Of a stretch of DNA of 64,000 nucleotides, positions 27,177 to 34,576 are shown piece after piece. The notes beneath the pieces are model-generated. The model saw only the letters and a program-made list of their open reading frames with translations, did not search any database and was not told the origin of the DNA. The DNA is from Streptomyces chryseus (GTDB taxonomy: Bacteria > Actinomycetota > Actinomycetes > Streptomycetales > Streptomycetaceae): assembly GCF_014650755.1 (NCBI RefSeq), contig NZ_BMVO01000004.1:186001-250000 (forward strand), written 5' to 3'. The translations under genes were made by a program, and so were the position numbers. The first letter of the stretch is position 1. Each line of letters starts with the position of its first letter.

Positions 27177-27196
27177 CGGCCAAATCGATTTGGCCG
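27177..27196. promoter_or_regulatory. Perfect 20-bp palindromic operator
   Basis: CGGCCAAATCGATTTGGCCG is a perfect palindrome, 69 bp before the NCS2 permease start and within the region divergent to the SRPBCC gene. Its AT-rich core stands out in this GC-rich DNA. The central CG and symmetric half-sites fit a LacI-family dimer such as the product of 22499. A GntR or MarR-type urate/xanthine regulator is an alternative. Confidence 0.65.
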
Positions 27197-27373
27197 CCAG
27201 TATGTGAGGGCCCGCGAGGCGCGTCAAGGGGTGGCGCGGGCGACGTCGGCACCGTCTCGGCATCTGGATGCGCGACCTGCGGCGAACGGGTGGTTGTGCG
27301 GGCGCGCGGCTTCATGTCCGACGAGTCGGGCAAGCGTTCGTCGGACGGTTTCGAGCCGAGGAATGGTGTGGTG

Positions 27374-27790
27374 ATGACCGAATACGAGCGTTCACGCACG
27401 ATGCCCGCACTGCCCGAGCAGGTCTTCGACCAGGCGGCCGACGTGGACCGACTGGACGCGTGGCTGCCGCGGGCACTGCACGTGCGCGCCGGGGAACTGC
27501 CCGCCGTCACCGTCCACGAGGACCGCACCGACCAGGACACCGCTGCCCTGTTGCGCGCCCACAAGGAGCAGATGCGGCTGGAGTGGGGAACGAGGGACCA
27601 GGGCGGCTACGCCGGGTGGCTCCAGGTGGCCGGCATCGGCAGCGGGGCCACCGAGGTGACCGTGCACCTGTCCTTCTTCGACGAGGAGCACGACCCCGGC
27701 GAGAAGGCCGTGCACGCCGCCCTCGACGACAGCCTCGAACGGCTGGAGCAGCACGTACGACTGCGTGTCGACGGCGGGAGCGGCGGCTGA
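27374..27790 (+). CDS. SRPBCC family protein
   Basis: Protein of 138 residues with the START/polyketide-cyclase (SRPBCC) pattern: a short first strand (TEYERSRTMPALPEQVFDQAADVDRLDAWLP), a central sheet (WGTRDQGGYAGWLQV…TEVTVHLSFF) and a C-terminal helix (DDSLERLEQHVRLRV) that would close the hydrophobic pocket. Ligand unknown. ATG at 27374 was taken with GAGGA 10-15 bases upstream; GTG at 27371 is an alternative. It is divergent from the permease operon and lies about 200 bp before the MerR-like gene. Confidence 0.8.
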   Translation: MTEYERSRTMPALPEQVFDQAADVDRLDAWLPRALHVRAGELPAVTVHEDRTDQDTAALLRAHKEQMRLEWGTRDQGGYAGWLQVAGIGSGATEVTVHLSFFDEEHDPGEKAVHAALDDSLERLEQHVRLRVDGGSGG

Positions 27791-27881
27791 TCCATCGTGC
27801 GGCATGCCTGAATATCTGTTGCGGCGGCGATAGACATCCACGCCCCGCGTCGCTAAGGTTTGCGATACTGCCCACAGATCA

Positions 27882-27969
27882 GCGCATCGCGCGGAAACCG
27901 GCCCAGCTCGGAGCCGGTGGATGGCGCAAGAACCTCGGGGCCCCGGTGCCGTTACGGCGCCGGGGCCCC
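27882..27969 (+). ncRNA. Structured 5' leader, possible attenuator or cis-regulatory RNA
   Basis: Between the SRPBCC and MerR-like genes. An outer helix GCGCATC (27882-27888) with GATGGCGC (27920-27927, one bulge) encloses ACCGGC (27897-27902) paired with GCCGGT (27913-27918). Then follows a 15-bp stem, 27937-27951 with 27955-27969, with one G-U pair and loop TTA, ending 25 bases before the ATG. A folded domain followed by a terminator-like hairpin is the layout of riboswitches and attenuators. I could not match it to a known class. Confidence 0.45.
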
Positions 27970-27994
27970 TCGACGCGTCCCAGAAGAGGTGCAA

Positions 27995-28339
27995 ATGACG
28001 CAAGAAGCCCACCCGCTCACCCCGAGAACACCCGCCACCACCGACCGGCTCGACGACGACGACTATCCGGCCTACACGATGGGCCGCGCCGCCGAGATGA
28101 TCGGCACGACGCCCGGCTTCCTGCGCGCCATCGGCGAGGCCCGGCTCATCACCCCTCTGCGGTCCGCCGGCGGCCACCGCCGGTACTCCCGCTACCAGTT
28201 GCGCGTCGCGGCCCGGGCACGCGAGCTCGTCGACGCCGGTACGCCGATCGAAGCCGCCTGCCGCATCGTCATCCTGGAAGACCAGCTCGAAGAAGCCCTG
28301 CGTCTCAACGAGGAACTGCGCAAGCCGCCCACCGCATGA
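27995..28339 (+). CDS. MerR-like helix-turn-helix regulator
   Basis: Small DNA-binding protein of 114 residues. YTMGRAAEMIGTTPGFLRAIGEARLI (from about residue 27) and SAGGHRRYSRYQL are the winged helix of the MerR family, followed by a helical C-terminus (ARELVDAGTPIEAACRIVILEDQLEEALRLNEEL) that probably dimerises as a coiled coil. There is no effector-binding domain, so it resembles the short MerR/HspR-like regulators common in Streptomyces. The start has AGAAGAGG at the right spacing. Its long structured leader suggests control after transcription starts. Confidence 0.87.
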   Translation: MTQEAHPLTPRTPATTDRLDDDDYPAYTMGRAAEMIGTTPGFLRAIGEARLITPLRSAGGHRRYSRYQLRVAARARELVDAGTPIEAACRIVILEDQLEEALRLNEELRKPPTA

Positions 28340-28492
28340 CACCGTCCTGGTGGGCGGACCTCCGCCGCGCCCGCTGGACGGGTCCGCCGGATCGCAGGAA
28401 AGGTGCCGTGCGGCGAAAATTGGTGTGTGCAGGGCCGCGCCCTTCGACGGCCACCGGCCACACCAACGGCTCCCGGCAGTGAGGATCCAGCG

Positions 28493-28633
28493 ATGACCGA
28501 ACAGTCACCTTCCCAGGCAGAGGGCGAGCGCGAGGGCGAGAAGCACGAGGACGTACGGCAGACGACGCCGTCCCAGGCGGAGGGAGAGCGGGACGACAAC
28601 GACGAGGGCACACCGGAACCCGGCCCCGCGTAG
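28493..28633 (+). CDS. Small acidic protein with duplicated PSQAEGER motif
   Basis: Open frame of 46 residues, MTEQSPSQAEGEREGEKHED… to stop TAG at 28633, hydrophilic and acidic, with two copies of the octapeptide PSQAEGER (residues 6-13 and 26-33). GAGGATCC precedes the ATG. It looks like an intrinsically disordered stress-type small protein; no family recognised. About 150 bp downstream of the MerR-like gene, same strand. Confidence 0.55.
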   Translation: MTEQSPSQAEGEREGEKHEDVRQTTPSQAEGERDDNDEGTPEPGPA

Positions 28634-28705
28634 GCACCCCGCCCCGGCCGTCGACGTCACCCGGCCCGGCGCGACCGGCAGGTGCGGCGTCAGAGGGTCA
28701 TGACG

Positions 28706-29110
28706 TCACGAGGTGTGCGACTTGATCAAGTCTTCCAATGACGTGTCGTGCGGAAGCTGTCCCCCGGGCGTCAGCCTGTCCACCGCCTCCGGCAGGACCT
28801 GCGCCAGCTGGTCGGCCGCCTCGGCCGCGCTCAGCCCGGCTCGCCGGCCGACCTCGTCGAGCGTGTCCGGCGGCAGCGCTCCCACGAGCTGCGTGCCGTC
28901 GATGGGCTCGTTGGGGCCCGCCGCCACCCAGGAGTGCGCCTGGTGGCCCAGACCTCCTTCGCCGAGCGCCGCCAGCAGCCCGTCGAGCGGGTTGCCGGTT
29001 CCCGCCGTACTGCCGCCCAGCTCGTCAAGCAGCGAACCGAGCAGGTCGGCCCTTGCGTCGTCGCTCCCCAGCAGCCCCCGGAACAGACGCCCCAGATCCT
29101 CTCCCGCCAC
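28706..29110 (-). CDS. DUF937/YidB family protein
   Basis: Soluble protein of 134 residues. DLGRLFRGLLGSDDARADLLGSLLDELGG and NPLDGLLAALGEGGLGHQAHSWVAAGPNEPID carry the Gly/Leu-rich repeats of the DUF937 (YidB-like) family, and DEVGRRAGLSAAEAADQLAQVLPEAVDRLTPGG is its typical C-terminal end. Function unknown; family members are small, alpha-helical and often stress-linked. The GTG start at 29110 is supported by GAGGAGAGG upstream. Divergent from the coiled-coil gene at 29316. Confidence 0.8.
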   Translation of the reverse strand: MAGEDLGRLFRGLLGSDDARADLLGSLLDELGGSTAGTGNPLDGLLAALGEGGLGHQAHSWVAAGPNEPIDGTQLVGALPPDTLDEVGRRAGLSAAEAADQLAQVLPEAVDRLTPGGQLPHDTSLEDLIKSHTS

Positions 29111-29315
29111 GGCCAGCCCTCTCCTCGTCGGTACCCGTACACGCCGGTGGGGCGTCAGCGACCCCGCGGCCGATCGTGCCATCCGCCTTCCCCGTCGGCG
29201 TTCCGCTACGCGGGAAGTCACCCGTATACCGGGGCGCGCTAGGCCGATCGCGACCGCCGGATCGCCGCTTCGCGCCCGGTCGGACGGATGATGGGAGCGG
29301 GTGAGAGGGAGAACC

Positions 29316-30188
29316 GTGGACCTGGAGAGCGTCACCGACGAGCTGTACGGCCTGCACCCGGCCGACTTCACGCCCGCCAGGAACGAGCGGGTGGCGGCGG
29401 CCCGCACGGCGGGCGACCGCGAGCTGGCGGGGCGGATCCAGGCCCTGCGCCGCCCGACGCTGTCCGCCTGGGCGAGCAATCTGCTCGTACGCCGACTGCC
29501 CGAGCAGGTGCGGCCGCTGCTGAGTCTCGGCGAAGGCATGCGCCAGGCCCACCGGGAGCTCGACGGGGAGCAGTTGCGGGAGCTGGGCCGGCGCCAGCAC
29601 GACCTGGTCGGCGCACTGGCCCGGCAGGCGCGGCAACTGGCCGCCGACGCCGGGCATCCGGTCGGCGAGGACGTGCGGCACGAGGTGGAGAGCACCCTGC
29701 ACGCCGTTCTCGCCGACCCGGAAGCGGCGCGGGAGTGGGCTGCGGGATGCCTCACCACATCGCTCAGCCCGCCGGTCGGATTCACCGCTGCCACCGCCCC
29801 GGAGGCCGTGGTGCGCGAGGCTTCCCGTCCCGCCGTCACCGACAGCGGGACGAGAGAGAAGACAGGGAAGAGGGATGAGCGACAGGACGAGCGGGAGCAG
29901 AGGGCGCGTGCGGAGCGGCGTGCCCGGGCCGAGAAGGCCGAGAAGGACGCGAGAGCCGCGGAAGAGCGGGCGCCGGCCCGCGAGGAGGAACGCAAGCGGG
30001 CGGAGAGCCGGCTGCGGGAGGCCGAGGACGAGGTGTCCTCGCTGGCCGAGCGACTGAAGGCCGCCAAGGAGCGGCAGCGGGCGGCCCGCGACGAGGTCGC
30101 CGAGGCGCGGAGCCGCGCCCGGGAGGCCGCCGCCGAGGCGCGCGCGGCCCGTCGCCGGGCCGAGGAGGCCGCGCGCCAAGCGCAGTGA
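29316..30188 (+). CDS. Hypothetical protein with long C-terminal coiled coil
   Basis: Protein of 290 residues, family not recognised by name. Residues 1-150 form a helical domain (VTDELYGLHPADFTPARNERVAAARTAGD, LSAWASNLLVRRLPEQVRPLLSLG) seen in many actinobacterial hypotheticals. From about residue 180 to the end the sequence is almost all Glu, Arg, Ala and Lys heptads, a long charged coiled coil that probably dimerises. There is no signal peptide or membrane helix, so it is cytoplasmic. The GTG start at 29316 has GAGAGGGAG upstream. Confidence 0.78.
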   Translation: MDLESVTDELYGLHPADFTPARNERVAAARTAGDRELAGRIQALRRPTLSAWASNLLVRRLPEQVRPLLSLGEGMRQAHRELDGEQLRELGRRQHDLVGALARQARQLAADAGHPVGEDVRHEVESTLHAVLADPEAAREWAAGCLTTSLSPPVGFTAATAPEAVVREASRPAVTDSGTREKTGKRDERQDEREQRARAERRARAEKAEKDARAAEERAPAREEERKRAESRLREAEDEVSSLAERLKAAKERQRAARDEVAEARSRAREAAAEARAARRRAEEAARQAQ

Positions 30189-30212
30189 CGGCGGAGCCGA
30201 CCGGCCGGCCGG

Positions 30213-30608
30213 TTACGGCAGCTCGACCGTCTCGATGCCCGGGTGCATCTTGTGCAGCTCGGCCGGGCGGTCGGTGATGACCGGCCAGCCCGGTCGCCGC
30301 AGGGCGAGGTGGCCGGCGTGGGCGGTGGCCAGGTCGACCTGCGCCATGGTGGCGAGTTCCGCGACGGCGAGCGCGGCCGGGCGGTCGAGACGGTGGAACT
30401 CGAAGACCGGAGCCGCCAGCGCGAGGTCGACCTGCTCCCGCCGCCGGGGTGAGATGTCGTGGCCGATCAGGCCCGCGGCCAGGGCCGTGGTGGGGACGTA
30501 CAGGACCTGGATCTGCTCGACCGAGACGACCAGCCGGGCCACCATGAAGGGCCGGCCGAGGACGAGTTGCCTTATGGCGCCGGCGTCGAGGATGTATCCG
30601 CCGATCAC
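30213..30608 (-). CDS. PIN-domain toxin (VapC-like)
   Basis: Putative ribonuclease toxin of 131 residues. The start VIGGYILDAGAIRQL carries the first PIN aspartate (D8), AQVDLATAHAG near residue 93 another acidic site, and PGWPVITDRP the final acidic position. The length fits VapC-like proteins, which cleave tRNA or rRNA. The GTG start overlaps the stop of the upstream antitoxin gene (GTGA, 30605-30608), the usual antitoxin-first arrangement. It is diverged from classical VapC, so target and activity are uncertain. Confidence 0.78.
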   Translation of the reverse strand: MIGGYILDAGAIRQLVLGRPFMVARLVVSVEQIQVLYVPTTALAAGLIGHDISPRRREQVDLALAAPVFEFHRLDRPAALAVAELATMAQVDLATAHAGHLALRRPGWPVITDRPAELHKMHPGIETVELP

Positions 30609-30877
30609 GCGGCAGCGCCCCCCGCGTCGTCTCCCCGCCGGTCGGAGGCCCGCGCCCACTCCACCGCCTCGGCCCACTCCTCGACGCCGGCCCGTTCGAC
30701 CTCGGCGGCCCAGCCCTCGATGATGCGCTGGGCGCGTTCCTCGCGGCCGAGGCGCTCCTCGACCGCCTCGGTCACGTACGCCGACACGGACTCGATGCGC
30801 TTCTCCTTGGCGAGCCGCCGCAGCGCGGCCGCGCTCTCCGCCGGGATCGTGATGGTCACGCGTTCCTTGTCCGCCAT
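30605..30877 (-). CDS. Ribbon-helix-helix antitoxin (VapB/CopG-like)
   Basis: Protein of 90 residues. MADKERVTITIPAESAAALRRLAKEKRIESVSAYVTEAVEERL is a ribbon-helix-helix DNA-binding domain: a short beta strand, then two helices. The C-terminal half is acidic and Ala-rich and would wrap and neutralise the PIN toxin encoded by the overlapping downstream gene. Its start codon lies inside an inverted repeat (30875-30899), so the protein or the toxin-antitoxin complex very likely represses its own promoter. Confidence 0.8.
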   Translation of the reverse strand: MADKERVTITIPAESAAALRRLAKEKRIESVSAYVTEAVEERLGREERAQRIIEGWAAEVERAGVEEWAEAVEWARASDRRGDDAGGAAA

Positions 30878-30899
30878 ACGGCAAGCGTACGGCCGTATG
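30875..30899. promoter_or_regulatory. Operator of the toxin-antitoxin pair
   Basis: CATACGGC (30875-30882) and GCCGTATG (30892-30899) are perfect 8-bp inverted arms around a 9-bp spacer; inside lies a second palindrome, TACGGCCGTA (30888-30897). The antitoxin start codon is the first three bases on the complement. Overlapping sites suit cooperative binding by ribbon-helix-helix dimers. Confidence 0.6.
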
Positions 30900-30940
30900 C
30901 ACCGAACCGGCAGCGGGCGGGAGGCGGGAAGCACACAGAA

Positions 30941-30967
30941 GGGGGAACGCTCGGCGAGCGTTCCCCC
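30941..30967 (-). terminator. Strong terminator hairpin
   Basis: GGGGGAACGCTC and GAGCGTTCCCCC are perfect 12-bp arms with loop GGC (A-T pairs extend it by one). It lies 28 bp past the stop of the DUF2267 gene at 30996 and upstream of the antitoxin promoter, insulating the two. Confidence 0.7.
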
Positions 30968-30995
30968 TGTCGGCAGGCGGCGTTCCGCAGCGGGC

Positions 30996-31397
30996 TCAGG
31001 CGGCTGCCGGGGCCAGTTCGGCGCGGCCGAAGAGCAGGGCGTAACCCCTCGGCAGTACGGCGGTGATGCGGCGGGTGAGGTCGTCGCCCACGCAGTCGGC
31101 CACCACGCCGAGCACGGAACTCACTCCCCATCGCGCGGCCGGGTGCGTGAGTCCCCCGAGTCGCGCGGCGACGGCTTCGACGAACTCCGGTGCGGTCAGG
31201 GACCGGGCCGCCGGGGCCTGGCGGGCGAGGATGACGGCCGCTTCCACGGGCAGCAGGCGCACCAGTTCGCGGCGCTCTTCACCACTGGTATGTGTGCCCA
31301 GCACAGTCAGTACGGTGCGCAGGACGCGCTCCGCCTCGGCGTCGGTGGCGTACTGCCCTGAGGCGCGGACCTGCTGTACGAGTTCGTTCCACCGCAT
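30996..31397 (-). CDS. DUF2267 family protein (paralogue 1)
   Basis: Soluble helical protein of 133 residues. MRWNELVQQVRASGQYATDAEAERVLRTVLTVLGTHTSGEERREL and the C-terminal ITAVLPRGYALLFGRAEL fit the DUF2267 family, function unknown. It is clearly related along its whole length to the next gene at 31591: both have the W-x-x-(L/F)-x-x-x-V start, GQY, VL…LG.H…ER.EL, and LP.GY.LLFGR near the end. Open sequence extends 21 codons upstream but the conserved family start is at 31397. Confidence 0.8.
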   Translation of the reverse strand: MRWNELVQQVRASGQYATDAEAERVLRTVLTVLGTHTSGEERRELVRLLPVEAAVILARQAPAARSLTAPEFVEAVAARLGGLTHPAARWGVSSVLGVVADCVGDDLTRRITAVLPRGYALLFGRAELAPAAA

Positions 31398-31590
31398 CAC
31401 TGTGGCTACCTGCCTCTCTGCTGTTTTCGTGATGACCGGAGGTATCCGGTTGTTACTCATGTGGTGCTTGTGTGCGCTTTCTGTTGTTCTGCGAGGTGTC
31501 CCACATCAGCATGCCCCCACTTCAGGAAGGCAGCACCTTATGCGCGGGCCCGCCCGGCCGCCGTGCCGACTCCGCCGAACGCCCCACGGC

Positions 31591-31986
31591 TCACGACGGC
31601 TGGGGGCGGCCGAAGAGGAGGTCGTAGCCGGGAGGCAGCTGGAGCAGGACGCGGCGCATCAGTTCGTCGTCGGCCGCGTCGGCGACGGCGCTGAGAACGG
31701 CGCTGACGTCCCAGTTCGCCGTCTCCTCCGTGGCGCCCTCGATCCACGCCGCCGTCGCCCGTACGAACCGCTCGGGCCCGAGCGGCTCGGCGGCGGGCAA
31801 CGGGTTGAGCAACAGCAGGGCGCAGCCTTCCGGCAGCCGGGCGGCCAGTTCGGACCGCTCGGAGCCCACCACGTGCGCGCCCAGGAGGGCGATCACCACC
31901 CTGGTCGCCCGCTCGGCCTCCTGCCGTGAGGGGTACTGGCCCCGTTCCTGCACGGCGGACAGGAACGCGTCCCATTTCATGACCAT
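31591..31986 (-). CDS. DUF2267 family protein (paralogue 2)
   Basis: Protein of 131 residues, same family and same strand as the gene at 30996, so the pair is probably a tandem duplication that has diverged. MKWDAFLSAVQERGQYPSRQEAERATRVVIALLGAHVVGSERSEL aligns with the start of paralogue 1, and LLQLPPGYDLLFGRPQPS with its end. ATG at 31986 is preceded by GAGGGAGG. About 190 bp without an obvious gene separate the two copies, so each may have its own promoter. Confidence 0.8.
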   Translation of the reverse strand: MVMKWDAFLSAVQERGQYPSRQEAERATRVVIALLGAHVVGSERSELAARLPEGCALLLLNPLPAAEPLGPERFVRATAAWIEGATEETANWDVSAVLSAVADAADDELMRRVLLQLPPGYDLLFGRPQPS

Positions 31987-32053
31987 GCCGCCGGCCTCCC
32001 TCGTACGTACGGGTGCTGTGGGGCTCGCGCCCGCTCGGGGCGGGGCGCGGGAT

Positions 32054-32090
32054 GGGGCGGGACCGGGAACGCGGTCGCCGGTCCCGCCCC
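32054..32090 (-). terminator. Terminator after hsp20
   Basis: GGGGCGGGACCGG (32054-32066) and CCGGTCCCGCCCC (32078-32090) are perfect 13-bp arms with an 11-base loop, seven bases beyond the stop of the Hsp20 gene. Confidence 0.65.
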
Positions 32091-32097
32091 GCCGGAG

Positions 32098-32523
32098 TCA
32101 GCCGTTGATCTCCTTGGGGCCGCTGCCCCCGGAGATCGAGATCTTGCGCGGCTTGGCCTGTTCCGCGACGGGAATGGTCAGGCGCAGCACTCCGGCGTCG
32201 TACGACGCGTCGATGCGTTCGGTGTCCAGCGTCTCGCCCAGGAACATCTGGCGGCTGAAGGACCCGGTCGGCCGTTCCGCGATCAGGACCTCCGCGTCCT
32301 GTCCCGCGCGGGAGCGGCGCTCGGCCCGTACGGTCAGCACGTTCCGCTCGACGTCCAGGTCGATCGACTCGGGGTCCACGCCGGGGAGGTCCAGTTCGAC
32401 GACGAACGTGTCGCCCTGCCGGAAGGCGTCCATCGGCATGGCGGCGGGCCTCGCGCCGGTACCCACCAGCTGCTGGGTGAGGCGGTCGAGTTCACGGAAG
32501 GGGTCGGTACGCATGAGCATCAT
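32098..32523 (-). CDS. Hsp20/alpha-crystallin small heat-shock protein
   Basis: ATP-independent holdase chaperone of 141 residues. The alpha-crystallin domain spans about residues 38-130: [44 protein letters not shown], and the conserved AsnGly-like turn replaced by [12 protein letters not shown], the A-x-x-x-G-V-L-x-L-x-(I/V)-P signature. The N-terminus ([15 protein letters not shown]) is the short oligomerisation arm. The start at 32523 follows AAAGGAGTGA. A clear vegetative-type promoter lies about 45 bp upstream on the minus strand. Confidence 0.93.
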   Translation of the reverse strand: MMLMRTDPFRELDRLTQQLVGTGARPAAMPMDAFRQGDTFVVELDLPGVDPESIDLDVERNVLTVRAERRSRAGQDAEVLIAERPTGSFSRQMFLGETLDTERIDASYDAGVLRLTIPVAEQAKPRKISISGGSGPKEING

Positions 32524-32568
32524 CGGTCACTCCTTTCCCGGATACGGGATGCACATGGCGACAACATC

Positions 32569-32597
32569 TATATAGCTCGCCGCAGCAAACTTGACAA
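32569..32597 (-). promoter_or_regulatory. Promoter of hsp20
   Basis: On the minus strand TTGTCA (32597-32592), 17 bp, TATATA (32574-32569) is close to the vegetative consensus, with the start codon 45 bp further on. CTTGTCAAG overlapping the -35 is a 9-bp near-palindrome that could bind a heat-shock repressor. Confidence 0.6.
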
Positions 32598-32700
32598 GCC
32601 CCCGCTCAATCCGGCGAGGTCGTGTCGGTACCCCCCAGCACAGCGGCGACGGCCCCGACGCCGCGGAGCGTCAGAGCCGTCGGTTCGCCGCCGGCCGGGG

Positions 32701-33159
32701 TCAGCCGGGCGTGATGCGGCCGCGCCAGGAGCCGGATTCGCCGTCGCGGTGCTCGATGAACTCCTTGAACCGCCGCATGTCACCCTTCACGCGCCGGTCG
32801 ATCATGCCGGTCATGTCCGCGGCCTTCTCCGCCGCGCCGCTCGCGTCGATGTCCATCACGAGTTCCACGCGCGTGTGCGTGTCGTCCAGCCGCTGGAACC
32901 GGACCATGCCCTTCTGGTGCGTGTCACCGCCGGTGGTACGCCAGGTGATCCGCTCGTCGGGGAGCTGGTCGACGATCTCGGTGTCGAACTCGCGCGTGAC
33001 GCCGCCGATCTTCGTGGTCCAGTGGTTGTGGCGGTCGTCGATCTGCCTGACTTCCTCCACCCCCTCCATGAAGTTCGGGAACTCCTCGAACTGCGTCCAC
33101 TGGTTGTAGGCGGTGCGAACGGGGACCTCGACCTCTACCGTCTCCTTCACCGTGCTCAT
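32701..33159 (-). CDS. SRPBCC family protein (coenzyme Q-binding/polyketide cyclase type)
   Basis: Protein of 152 residues with the helix-grip fold: MSTVKETVEVEVPVRTAYNQWTQFEEFPNFMEGVEEVRQID is the N-terminal strand and two helices, followed by HNHWTTKIGGVTREFDTEI and RITWRT of the sheet, and a long C-terminal helix (VKGDMRRFKEFIEHRDGE). It matches the Streptomyces proteins annotated as SRPBCC or cyclase. A hydrophobic ligand is likely but unknown. Not closely similar to the SRPBCC protein at 27374. GAGGAGG precedes the ATG. Confidence 0.85.
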   Translation of the reverse strand: MSTVKETVEVEVPVRTAYNQWTQFEEFPNFMEGVEEVRQIDDRHNHWTTKIGGVTREFDTEIVDQLPDERITWRTTGGDTHQKGMVRFQRLDDTHTRVELVMDIDASGAAEKAADMTGMIDRRVKGDMRRFKEFIEHRDGESGSWRGRITPG

Positions 33160-33243
33160 CTGCGCCTCCTCTTGGGTGACGCGCGGCAGCGTGTCTGCCG
33201 CGCGGATCTTGGCACGAGCACCGGGTACCCGGTCGTCGCGTCC

Positions 33244-34515
33244 CTAGTCGAGGGTTTCCTCGGGAGCCTCACGGGACCGGCCGAGGCGCAGCCTGCCGCG
33301 GAGCTTGTCCACCACGGGGTACTTCTCCCGCTGTTCCCGCGACTGCCGGTCCAGTTCCTCCACCAGCCGCATGGACCGCTTCTCCACGTCCAGCTCGTCC
33401 AGGATCCGGTCGATCTCGGCCAGCAGCGCGCCGTGCAGCTGCCACTGGCGCGGGTGCTCCTGCACGCCGTCGAGCAGCAGGTGCGCCACGATCTCGCGGC
33501 TGGCGCGGCTCGCGGCGAGCTCGCTGACGAGCCGCTCCTCCGCCTCCTCGGCGTTCACGCTGACCTGCGTGGTGATGAGTACGGCGAAGCTCTCGACCGC
33601 ACGGGCCATGTGGACGAACAGCTCCGAAAGGCCGGTCGCGATCTCCTGCGGGAAGAGCGGCTCGTCCGTACGCGCCTTGGCGAGGTCGGTCAGGGTGCGG
33701 CACGCCGTACGGAGCACCACGGCGCAGATCTCCAGGGTGTCCAGGCCGGTGCGCAGGACGACCCGGAAGAGCAGACCCTCCTTGACCCGGGGATTCAGGC
33801 GGAGGCTGTCCTCCGCCTGCCGCAGGGAGGCGTCGACCTCGACGATGTCGTGGTCCAGCCGGCGCGCGTCGTGCAGCACCTCGGCGGCGTCCGCCACGGT
33901 CGTGTGGCCGCGCACCTGGTCCCCGAGCCGGACGAACAGGTCGCGCATCCGGCCGGCGAGGCCCTCGATGGCGGCGCTGGCGGGCTGCACCCAAACCGGC
34001 GGGGCGAACAGGACGTTGAAGAGAAGTCCGACGACCGCCCCGATCAGCGTCTCCAGTACCCGGTCCCAGGCTGTCGCGGCAACCCGCGTCACCCCGAGCA
34101 CCAGCATGGCGCTGATCGCCACCTCGGGCACGAACTCACCGGCCTTCACGAACCGGCCGATGGTCAACGAGGCGAGGATGATGAGCCCGAGGCTCCACCA
34201 GCTCAACCCGACCAGGGAGCTGAATCCGATGGCGATGACCACCCCGGCCACCACCGAGTTCATGCGGCGCATGCTGGTGGTGAGGGTCGCGTACAGGGTG
34301 ACCTGGACGACGAGCAGTGCGGTCAGCGGGGCGGTCAGCGGCGCCGGTTCGCTGCTCAGCGCCAGGGCGACGACGTAGGAGATCACTGCGGCAACCGTGG
34401 ACCTGACGGTCTGTACGACCACGGGTTCTTTGTGCCGCTTGACGAGGTTCAGCAGCGGGTCGGTAACTTCAGGCACCCTAGGCTTGTTCCCCCTCTCCCC
34501 CCACACAGGCACCAT
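33244..34515 (-). CDS. FUSC/aromatic-acid-exporter-like membrane protein
   Basis: Protein of up to 423 residues. An N-terminal membrane domain with about six hydrophobic helices (residues 35-175; TVRSTVAAVISYVVALAL, TALLVVQVTLYATLTTSMRR, VLETLIGAVVGLLFNVLF) matches the FUSC/ArAE half-transporter fold. It is followed by a long helical cytoplasmic part with Leu/Glu/Arg-rich coiled coil to the end (LDELDVEKRSMRLVEELDRQ). It probably exports small aromatic or organic acids. ATG at 34515 is used here; GTG at 34476 (VPEVTDPLL) is a plausible shorter start. Confidence 0.83.
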   Translation of the reverse strand: MVPVWGERGNKPRVPEVTDPLLNLVKRHKEPVVVQTVRSTVAAVISYVVALALSSEPAPLTAPLTALLVVQVTLYATLTTSMRRMNSVVAGVVIAIGFSSLVGLSWWSLGLIILASLTIGRFVKAGEFVPEVAISAMLVLGVTRVAATAWDRVLETLIGAVVGLLFNVLFAPPVWVQPASAAIEGLAGRMRDLFVRLGDQVRGHTTVADAAEVLHDARRLDHDIVEVDASLRQAEDSLRLNPRVKEGLLFRVVLRTGLDTLEICAVVLRTACRTLTDLAKARTDEPLFPQEIATGLSELFVHMARAVESFAVLITTQVSVNAEEAEERLVSELAASRASREIVAHLLLDGVQEHPRQWQLHGALLAEIDRILDELDVEKRSMRLVEELDRQSREQREKYPVVDKLRGRLRLGRSREAPEETLD

Positions 34516-34530
34516 CCGCCGTCAATCACC

Positions 34531-34564
34531 CGACCGCCCGCCCCGGTGGCGGGGCGGGCGGTCG
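34531..34564 (-). terminator. Terminator after the AOC-like gene
   Basis: CGACCGCCCGCCCC (34531-34544) and GGGGCGGGCGGTCG (34551-34564) form a perfect 14-bp stem with a six-base loop, 12 bp past the stop of the secreted protein gene and before the FUSC start. Confidence 0.7.
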
Positions 34565-34576
34565 GCGTACCACTCG

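Noticed and set aside
27109..27564. Upstream extension of the NCS2 permease
   Set aside because: It would run through the perfect palindrome and the divergent SRPBCC gene, and lacks protein-like sequence.
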